The notes under the pieces were generated by a model that was not told the origin of the DNA, searched no databases, and was given only the letters and a program-made list of their open reading frames with translations. From Campylobacter sp. UBA1713 (GTDB lineage Bacteria > Campylobacterota > Campylobacteria > Campylobacterales > Campylobacteraceae), in contig DCIZ01000027.1 in the NCBI GenBank assembly GCA_002317305.1, forward strand, positions 1 to 7,154: 7,154 nucleotides of DNA. Direction: 5' to 3'. Shown piece after piece: positions 1-4,735 of the stretch (its first letter is position 1; every line of letters starts with the position of its first letter). The translations under genes and the position numbers were made by a program.

Positions 1-21
1 GCTTTTTATGATAAATGCAAA

Positions 22-56
22 TTTCAGCACTACACACTACACACTCCGAACGCACT
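22..56 (+). repeat. 7-base tandem repeat, tract D (diverged), after mrp
   Basis: Five 7-base units can be laid out up to the mrp stop: TTTCAGC, two identical ACTACAC units at 29 and 36, ACTCCGA at 43 and ACGCACT at 50. The ACTACAC duplication is exact; the match to the ATTCCGC family is looser than in the other tracts. Confidence 0.45.
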
Positions 57-1090
57 CACACCTTCGGCTGAATCGCCGCGTTGTCGCCTTTCGACTCGCT
101 CACAAATTCCCAAATTTTTCGTGCCGCCTCGTCATAGCGTTTTGCGCTCACGCTTGTCGGCTCAAAAAAGCTCACTGGCTTGCCCGCATCGCCACCTACG
201 CGAATTTGTGGCTCTATAGGCACACACGCCAAAAGCGGCACGTTATATCTACCAGCCAGCTCGCCCGCGCCATCTTTGCCAAATATATCACTCTCCTCGC
301 CACAACACGGACAAACAAACCCGCTCATGTTCTCCACAACGCCCGCTATCTTTATGTGCAACTTCTCAAACATATCCATCGCCCGTGCGCTGTCGTCTAG
401 CGCCACCGTCTGCGGAGTCGAAACACACACGCCACAGCTCACAGGGACGTTTTGTGCTAGCGTAAGCTGCGCATCGCCCGTGCCCGGCGGCATGTCCATC
501 ACCAGCACGTCCAGCTCGCCCCACGCCACTTCTTCAAGCAACTGCGTGATGACTTTCATCACCATCGACCCTCGCCAAATTAGCCCCTGCCCAGCCTCTG
601 CTAGCACGCCCATGCTCATCATCTTTACGCCAAAAGCCTCAAGTGGCACGAGCCTGCCCTCCTCCACCACCACCTTTTCGTTTTCCAGTCCCATCATGCG
701 AGCGATGTTTGGTCCGTAGATGTCAGCATCTAGCAAGCCCACTTTCAGCCCCATCTTTGCCATGCTAATAGCCAAATTTAGCGTAGTCGTGCTCTTGCCC
801 ACGCCACCTTTTCCGCTAGAAACCATCACGAAGTGCTTCACACTCGGCACAAGGTTTTTGCCACTAAGTGTGTTACTCTTTTGCTCCTCGACCTTTGGCG
901 TTTGAATCTCCGCCGTCAAACCCAACTCGCCCAAAGCCGCCTCTAGCTTTTGTTTTATTTCGGGATTATTACTCGGAATTTCTAGCCTAACCACACGCCC
1001 TTCGATGCCTTTTACAAAACCAAAATCCACGATGCTCTTTTTAAAACCCGGATATATTACCCCTTTTAGCTTCTCTAAAATTTCGTTCAT
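56..1090 (-). CDS. mrp: Mrp/NBP35-family P-loop NTPase, Fe-S cluster carrier
   Basis: A 344-residue cytosolic protein of the Mrp (ApbC/NBP35) family, which binds an Fe-S cluster at a dimer interface and passes it to apo-proteins. Residues 1-75 form the small MIP18/DUF59-type domain common at the N-terminus of bacterial Mrp. The NTPase domain follows, with the deviant Walker A GKGGVGKS at 93-100, the DADIYGPN segment at 121-128 and MDMPPGTGD at 198-206. The cluster-binding CxxC is C260 and C263 in VCPCCGE. I chose the ATG at 1090 rather than the in-frame GTG at 1099, because the GGG of the ribosome binding site (1099-1101) lies 8 bases before the ATG and touches the GTG. It is the last gene of the nifS-nifU-mrp operon, 27 bases after nifU. 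Family assignment is firm; its role as carrier is known for the family and inferred here. Confidence 0.95.
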   Translation of the reverse strand: MNEILEKLKGVIYPGFKKSIVDFGFVKGIEGRVVRLEIPSNNPEIKQKLEAALGELGLTAEIQTPKVEEQKSNTLSGKNLVPSVKHFVMVSSGKGGVGKSTTTLNLAISMAKMGLKVGLLDADIYGPNIARMMGLENEKVVVEEGRLVPLEAFGVKMMSMGVLAEAGQGLIWRGSMVMKVITQLLEEVAWGELDVLVMDMPPGTGDAQLTLAQNVPVSCGVCVSTPQTVALDDSARAMDMFEKLHIKIAGVVENMSGFVCPCCGEESDIFGKDGAGELAGRYNVPLLACVPIEPQIRVGGDAGKPVSFFEPTSVSAKRYDEAARKIWEFVSESKGDNAAIQPKV

Positions 1091-1117
1091 CTTTTTCACC
1101 CTTTTTTCAAATTTAAC

Positions 1118-2113
1118 TCACACTGGCATCACGCGAATTTTCGCACTAAGCGCACTTTGCAAAACGTCCTCGATGGCAAAAAGCGTCCCGCCTGCGCCAC
1201 TAGCACACCCGCTACACGCACCAAGGTAGCGAATGTAAACGTCTATGTTTTCACCGCCGTCCTGAACGTCTATGATCTCTAAATTCCCGCCGTCCATCAT
1301 TAGCATCGGGCGAATTTGCTCGTCTATAACCGCCTCTATGGCTTTAAATTTTTTCACGATGGTAAGCTCCTCAAACGACAGGTCGCCACTTATGCCACTT
1401 CCGCTCACCGCCACCTCTGCATTTTTCGCCAACCTCTCTGCCTCCATCTCCGCACGCGTTTCAGCCAAAATATCTACCAAATAATACTCCTTCGCCTCGT
1501 GCCCGCCCGGCTTTACGCAGCTTTTACAAAACGCACCCGCTTTTGTGTATTGGGTTATCTCCTCGACTGACTTTAAGTCGTTTAGGCGTATGACCTCTTT
1601 TATGGTGCCTAGCGAAACGCGAGCACACTCACAAACGATGATCTCATCCTCAAAGTGTGCCATGTCCACGCCCTTAAATTTAGCCGCAGCGGCTTTTATG
1701 ACGTCATATGCCATGACTGAGCAGTGCATCTTTTGTGGCGGAACGGCAGGTTTGTCCGGCTCATCTCGCATGGCACGCTCGACGTCTATGTTTGTGATCT
1801 TCACCGCCTCGCTAACCGTCTTTCCCTTACAAAGCTCTGCCATGTAGTCGCTAGATGCTATAGCCGTTCCGCACCCAAAGCTCTTAAATTTCGCCTCTTT
1901 TATCACCTCGCTAGCCTCGTCCACTGCCCAGTAAAGTCGCACCGCATCGCCACAACTCTCCGCACCAAAGTCCGCCACTATGAGCTTGCAGCCCATCTCT
2001 TTTGCCTGCTCTTCGCTTATCTCGCCCATATTTTTAGGGTTGTTCATCGACTCTTGAACTTTCTGCGAATACTCGTCCCAAATACTGCCATTTATCAAAT
2101 TTTTTCGTGCCAT
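1118..2113 (-). CDS. nifU: NifU, three-domain Fe-S cluster scaffold protein
   Basis: A 331-residue full-length NifU, the scaffold on which Fe-S clusters are assembled from sulfur supplied by NifS. Three domains are visible. Residues 1-150 are IscU-like, with the scaffold cysteines C54 (ESCGDA, with D56), C81 (FGCGTA) and C131 (MHCSVM). Residues 155-205 are a BFD-type [2Fe-2S] domain with C161, C163, C196 and C199, spaced C-x-C-x32-C-x2-C as in Azotobacter NifU. Residues 250-331 are the C-terminal Nfu domain with C300 and C303 (ACSGC). Every cluster ligand is present. The ATG at 2113 has an AAAAAAGG ribosome binding site six bases upstream and follows the nifS stop by 18 bases. No nitrogenase genes are in view; in Helicobacter and Campylobacter this NIF-type pair serves general Fe-S assembly, which I infer here. 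Confidence 0.97.
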   Translation of the reverse strand: MARKNLINGSIWDEYSQKVQESMNNPKNMGEISEEQAKEMGCKLIVADFGAESCGDAVRLYWAVDEASEVIKEAKFKSFGCGTAIASSDYMAELCKGKTVSEAVKITNIDVERAMRDEPDKPAVPPQKMHCSVMAYDVIKAAAAKFKGVDMAHFEDEIIVCECARVSLGTIKEVIRLNDLKSVEEITQYTKAGAFCKSCVKPGGHEAKEYYLVDILAETRAEMEAERLAKNAEVAVSGSGISGDLSFEELTIVKKFKAIEAVIDEQIRPMLMMDGGNLEIIDVQDGGENIDVYIRYLGACSGCASGAGGTLFAIEDVLQSALSAKIRVMPV

Positions 2114-2131
2114 TTTTAGCCTTTTTTAAAT

Positions 2132-3298
2132 TTAGTTTTCCGCATAACTGCTAGATATAGCCCTTAACCTCTGTGCCGCTTTTTTTATCTCATTAGCGGC
2201 GTAGTCCACTTCTGCTTCGGTGTTAAACCTAGAAAGAGAGAGGCGAAGTGCCGTGTGTGCCAGGTCGTCATCTGCCCCGATGGCTTCCATGATAGGGTTG
2301 CTCTCCAAAGCCTCGCTAGCGCACGCTGAGCCCGTGCTAGCTCCGATGCCAGCGCGGTTTAAGTCCCAAAGCATCGCCTCGCCCTCGACGCCTTTTATGG
2401 ATGCTAGAATCGTGTTTGGCACACGCCTCTCTCGCTCGCCCACCACAAAAGTGTCTTTTATGGTTAGAATTTCATCTTCTAGTTTGTCCCTTAAACGTCT
2501 CACATGCGAATTTTCAAAGTCCATAAATTTCACCGCGTTTGTGAGTGCCACGCCCATCCCCACGATGCCCGCCACGTTTAGCGTGCCGCTTCGCCTACCG
2601 CCCATGTGCTCGCCGCCATTAAAAAGCGGACTAAGCTCGATGCCTTTTCGTATGAAAAGCCCGCCCACGCCCTTTGGTCCGTGAAATTTGTGTGCCGAAA
2701 AACTGAGCAAATCCACATCCACGCGTTTTAAATTTACCGCTATCTTTCCCACTGCCTGCGTCGCATCCGTGTGAAAAAGCGCGCCGTAAGCGTGAGCTAT
2801 GTCAGCAAATTTGGCTACGTCAAAGATCATGCCCGTTTCGTTGTTTGCCCACATGATGCTCACAAGTGCCGTTTTGTCGTCTATGACGGCTTCTAGGTCA
2901 CTCTCGCTACAAAGCCCGTTTGAATCTACTGGCAACTTTACAACCTCAACGCCAAAACGTGTCAAAAATTCAGCACTCGCCACGATGGCAGGATGCTCTA
3001 CGCCAGAGATGATGATCTTTTTGCGCTCGCCACCAAAAATTTGGTCAAAAAAGATGCTTTTCATCACCCAGTTGTTACTCTCAGTAGCACAACTTGTGAT
3101 GATGATGTCGTCCTCGTTTGCAGCATTTAGGCTCTCATATAAGCTGTCAAGTGCGTTTTGGAGCGGTTTGTGCGTGGCACTTCCGTATGCGTGAAGTGAA
3201 TTTGGGTTGCCAAATTTCTCATCTAAAAAAGGCAACATCGCCTCGCGAGCTTCTGGGTCTAGCGGGGTAGTTGCGTTGTTGTCCAAATAAACGTTCAT
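2132..3298 (-). CDS. nifS: NifS/IscS-type cysteine desulfurase
   Basis: A 388-residue PLP-dependent cysteine desulfurase that converts cysteine to alanine and loads the sulfur on its active cysteine for transfer to NifU. Visible motifs are YLDNNATTPLD at the N-terminus, H102 (EHPA, stacking over PLP), D178 and Q181 (TDATQ), the PLP lysine K204 in SAHKFHGPKG, and the catalytic cysteine C326 in TGSACASEAL. Length and motif order fit group I desulfurases. The reading frame is open 44 codons further upstream, but that part has no family similarity and would run over the nth start. The ATG at 3298 has AAGGAG nine bases upstream and matches the usual family start. It is the first gene of the operon with nifU and mrp, and has its own promoter close upstream. 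In other annotations it may be called iscS. Confidence 0.97.
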   Translation of the reverse strand: MNVYLDNNATTPLDPEAREAMLPFLDEKFGNPNSLHAYGSATHKPLQNALDSLYESLNAANEDDIIITSCATESNNWVMKSIFFDQIFGGERKKIIISGVEHPAIVASAEFLTRFGVEVVKLPVDSNGLCSESDLEAVIDDKTALVSIMWANNETGMIFDVAKFADIAHAYGALFHTDATQAVGKIAVNLKRVDVDLLSFSAHKFHGPKGVGGLFIRKGIELSPLFNGGEHMGGRRSGTLNVAGIVGMGVALTNAVKFMDFENSHVRRLRDKLEDEILTIKDTFVVGERERRVPNTILASIKGVEGEAMLWDLNRAGIGASTGSACASEALESNPIMEAIGADDDLAHTALRLSLSRFNTEAEVDYAANEIKKAAQRLRAISSSYAEN

Positions 3299-3310
3299 CC
3301 TTAACTTCTC

Positions 3311-3316
3311 CTTAAT
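3311..3316 (-). promoter_or_regulatory. ribosome binding site of nifS
   Basis: On the minus strand a strong ribosome binding site, AAGGAG, lies about nine bases before the ATG at 3298. It decides the start against the longer open frame upstream. Confidence 0.75.
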
Positions 3317-3334
3317 AAGATAAAACTTGTCGTA

Positions 3335-3342
3335 ATTATACC
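3335..3342 (-). promoter_or_regulatory. nifS-nifU-mrp promoter, extended -10 (TGGTATAAT)
   Basis: Read on the minus strand, a perfect TATAAT occupies 3340 to 3335 and is preceded by TGG, giving an extended -10 box. Transcription would start near 3328, about 30 bases before the nifS ATG. The region about 17 bases upstream has no good TTGACA but contains a run of eight T on this strand, as is usual for sigma-70 promoters of Campylobacter. It overlaps the nth promoter on the other strand. Confidence 0.7.
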
Positions 3343-3363
3343 ACATTAACTTTAAAAAAAACT

Positions 3364-3372
3364 TGCTATAAT
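3364..3372 (+). promoter_or_regulatory. nth promoter, extended -10 (TGCTATAAT)
   Basis: A perfect TATAAT at 3367-3372 with TGC directly before it forms an extended -10 box. The start of transcription would be near 3379, giving a leader of about 25 bases before the nth ATG. No clear -35 box is seen; the expected position falls in CATTAA near 3344, inside the region used by the divergent nifS promoter. Confidence 0.65.
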
Positions 3373-3403
3373 ACCAAATTCTAAATTTAATTAAGGTAAA
3401 ACC

Positions 3404-4027
3404 ATGACAAAAGCCGACCACATAAAACAACTTCTTTTAACACACTTTTCAAAGCCCACAACAGAACTTCGTTTTAGCACTCTCTACGAACTTTTAGTCT
3501 GTGTCATGCTTTCAGCCCAGTGCACTGACAAAAGAGTGAATCTCATCACGCCCGCACTATTTGAAGCATATCCTGACGTGGCGTCTTTGGCAAATGCAAA
3601 ACTCTCGCACGTAAAGATGCTCATAGAAAGCTGTTCGTTTTTCAACAACAAAGCGGCAAATTTAGTAAAGATGGCACAAACAGTCGTTAGCGAATTTGGC
3701 GGTGAAATTCCACTTAGCGAAAGTGAGCTCATGCGACTCTCTGGTGTGGGGCAAAAGACGGCTCACGTGGTGCTCATCGAGTGGTGTGGCGCAAATTTAA
3801 TGGCAGTAGATACGCACGTTTTTCGCCTCTCTCACAGGCTAGGACTTAGCCGCGCAAAAACGCCAGAAGCGACAGAAGCCGACCTAACACGCAAATTTAA
3901 AACAGACCTAAACTACTTGCACCAGGCGATGGTGCTTTTTGGGCGCTACACATGCAAAGCTGTAAAACCAAAGTGCGAAGAGTGCTTTTTGAGTGAGTTT
4001 TGTGAAACGTGGAAAAAGAAAATTTGA
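3404..4027 (+). CDS. nth: endonuclease III, DNA glycosylase/AP lyase with [4Fe-4S] cluster
   Basis: A 207-residue endonuclease III, which removes oxidised pyrimidines from DNA and cuts at the abasic site in base excision repair. The helix-hairpin-helix motif is LSGVGQKTAHVV at 112-123, with the catalytic lysine K118; the catalytic aspartate is D136 in AVDTHVFR. The C-terminal cluster ligands are C184, C191, C194 and C200, with the standard spacing C-x6-C-x2-C-x5-C. LLVCVMLSAQCTDKRVN at 30-46 is the conserved N-terminal helix of the family. AAGG lies seven bases before the ATG at 3404. The gene stands alone, divergent from the Fe-S assembly operon, and is followed by a strong hairpin. Nothing suggests damage: length and all key residues are normal. 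Confidence 0.97.
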   Translation: MTKADHIKQLLLTHFSKPTTELRFSTLYELLVCVMLSAQCTDKRVNLITPALFEAYPDVASLANAKLSHVKMLIESCSFFNNKAANLVKMAQTVVSEFGGEIPLSESELMRLSGVGQKTAHVVLIEWCGANLMAVDTHVFRLSHRLGLSRAKTPEATEADLTRKFKTDLNYLHQAMVLFGRYTCKAVKPKCEECFLSEFCETWKKKI

Positions 4028-4046
4028 AAATGTAAAAACAAATGTC

Positions 4047-4109
4047 AAAACCAAACGCCGTCATTCTTCGTGTCGCTTCGCTCCACTCAGAATTACGGCG
4101 TTTGGTTTT
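4047..4109 (+). terminator. bidirectional terminator-like hairpin after nth
   Basis: Arms 4047-4067 and 4089-4109 pair over 21 positions with one mismatch (C4062 against A4094). The stem begins with AAAACC and ends with GGTTTT, so it has a T-run on either strand. It starts 20 bases after the nth stop and would end nth transcription. The 21-base loop is longer than in a textbook terminator and carries GTCGCTTCGCTC, also found at 4415-4426. The arm core recurs at the end of the window, so this is probably a repeat family member used as a terminator. Confidence 0.7.
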
Positions 4110-4130
4110 CACGATTTTGTAAAATAGCAA

Positions 4131-4158
4131 ATTCCGCACTCCGTTTTCCGTTTTCCGA
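4131..4158 (+). repeat. degenerate 7-base tandem repeat, tract A (four units)
   Basis: Four consecutive 7-base units in register, close to WTTCCGY: ATTCCGC at 4131, ACTCCGT at 4138, and two near-identical units starting TTTCCG at 4145 and 4152. It lies directly before the first three-hairpin element. The same unit appears at 4514-4541, 7074-7101 and, more diverged, 22-56. Confidence 0.7.
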
Positions 4159-4160
4159 AA

Positions 4161-4282
4161 GGGGTCGCAGGGGCAAAGCCCCCGTCTGCCCGCCTCCGCC
4201 GCCACTTGCCTTTGAGCTGAAAGCGAAAAGGCAGTAGCGGCGGAGGCTAAACAAAAAAAGCGAAGCTTTTTTACAAAATTAC
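4161..4282 (+). repeat. three-hairpin intergenic element, copy 1
   Basis: Hairpin I (4170-4182) has a GGGGC stem with an AAA loop inside a box starting GGGGTCGCAGGGGC. Hairpin II has arms 4193-4213 and 4226-4246, mostly paired, rich in CCGCCGC, with a loop carrying TTTGAG and GCGAAAAG. Hairpin III (4254-4272) has the stem AAAAAAGC with loop GAA and ends in a T-run, so it could stop transcription. An inverted copy follows at once. No protein is encoded. It resembles a short palindromic mobile or REP-like element, but no transposase is in view, so its mobility is inferred. Confidence 0.7.
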
Positions 4283-4288
4283 TATTTT

Positions 4289-4410
4289 ATCAAATTTGTG
4301 TAAAAAGCTAACGCTTTTTGTAGTCCCGCCGCCGTTTTTTCTTTTCGCTGAAACTCAAAGAAAAAACGGCGACGGGACGGACGGACGGGGGCTTTCGCCC
4401 CTGCGACCCC
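4289..4410 (-). repeat. three-hairpin intergenic element, copy 2 (inverted)
   Basis: Read on the minus strand this repeats the layout of copy 1. The box is at 4410-4384 with a GGGGC stem and GAAA loop. Hairpin II has arms 4323-4344 and 4357-4378, 22 positions with one mismatch, and a 12-base loop. Hairpin III has arms 4302-4308 and 4313-4319 (stem AAAAAGC). Box and loop sequences match copy 1 closely, while the arms of hairpin II differ but still pair. The two copies mirror each other around position 4285. Confidence 0.7.
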
Positions 4411-4449
4411 ACAAGTCGCTTCGCTCACAAAATTCCGCACTAGCTCGCT

Positions 4450-4503
4450 CAAAGAAAGAGTTTGGGCAGAGACGGTGGGACAGGGCAAAGCCCTTGCGAC
4501 CCC
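4450..4503 (-). repeat. three-hairpin element, copy 3 (partial)
   Basis: On the minus strand the box begins GGGGTCGCAAGGGC at 4503, followed by a GGGC stem with a three-base loop (4483-4493), a GC-rich would-be arm, and CTTTCTTTGAG around 4450-4460, which matches the loop entry of copy 2. The second arm of hairpin II and hairpin III are missing. It looks like a decayed or half element that abuts the flank of copy 2. Confidence 0.55.
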
Positions 4504-4513
4504 TTTTTTGAAA

Positions 4514-4541
4514 ACAGAGAGCGGAATGCGGAAAACAGAAT
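4514..4541 (-). repeat. degenerate 7-base tandem repeat, tract B (four units)
   Basis: On the minus strand four 7-base units in register, such as ATTCTGT, TTTCCGC and ATTCCGC. It stands before the box of copy 3 in the same relative orientation as tract A before copy 1, though with a few more bases between, so the repeats and the elements appear to be linked. Confidence 0.65.
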
Positions 4542-4672
4542 TTGTCAAAATTTGCTTTTTCGTGAATTTGCGGATTCTTTGCCATCGCCATGCTAAATAC
4601 AAAATTTTACGATTTTTGCTATCTTTTCATTAAAACAAGCTTAAATTCAGTTTCGTTTAAAAAATGTTTAGA

Positions 4673-4678
4673 TAAAAT
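4673..4678 (+). promoter_or_regulatory. likely thrS-infC promoter, -10 box TAAAAT
   Basis: TAAAAT, one base off consensus, lies in an AT-rich stretch with T-rich tracts upstream (4649-4672) and no clear -35 box. The start of transcription would be near 4684, giving a leader of about 50 bases before thrS. Other AT-rich boxes nearby make this a reasonable guess only. Confidence 0.45.
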
Positions 4679-4689
4679 CACGCCATATT

Positions 4690-4707
4690 CTTCCGTTTGT
4701 TTGGAAG
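4690..4707 (+). other. small hairpin in the thrS leader
   Basis: CTTCC at 4690-4694 pairs with GGAAG at 4703-4707 over an eight-base loop, between the predicted promoter and the ribosome binding site. It is short and could be chance. No T-box or tRNA-like fold was recognised. Confidence 0.3.
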
Positions 4708-4735
4708 TTGAAAGGTAAATTTACAAAGGAAAAAC

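Larger units (their letters stand above)
4028..4735. other. repeat-rich intergenic region between nth and thrS
   Basis: This stretch of about 700 bases holds no convincing gene. From left to right it contains a 21-bp terminator-like hairpin (4047-4109), 7-base repeats (4131-4158), a three-hairpin element on the plus strand (4161-4282), its inverted copy (4289-4410), a partial third copy on the minus strand (about 4450-4503), more 7-base repeats (4514-4541), and an AT-rich segment (4542-4735) carrying the thrS promoter and leader. Short open frames here only translate repeats. From 4542 to about 4640 I see nothing beyond AT-rich sequence. Confidence 0.8.

Noticed and set aside
8..400. 130-residue plus-strand open frame over the mrp end
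   Set aside because: It is antisense to the conserved mrp coding sequence and has no recognisable protein features.
3299..3430. N-terminal extension of NifS by 44 residues
   Set aside because: The added residues have no resemblance to desulfurases, the stretch contains both promoters, and a good ribosome binding site fits the start at 3298.
3897..4205. 102-residue open frame on the minus strand
   Set aside because: It covers the end of nth, the terminator hairpin and part of the repeat cluster; the peptide is a translation of repeats without a ribosome binding site.
4161..4410. CRISPR array or tRNA-like structures
   Set aside because: There are no regular direct repeats with unique spacers, and no cloverleaf or TTCGA arm; the structure is mirrored hairpins.
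4282..4602. Overlapping small open frames on both strands (71 to 106 residues)
   Set aside because: All lie in the inverted elements, overlap one another and encode low-complexity peptides; GC-rich palindromes lack stops by chance.
4684..4735. Amino-acid responsive leader for thrS
   Set aside because: The leader is only about 50 bases, with one weak hairpin and no threonine-rich leader peptide or T-box features.
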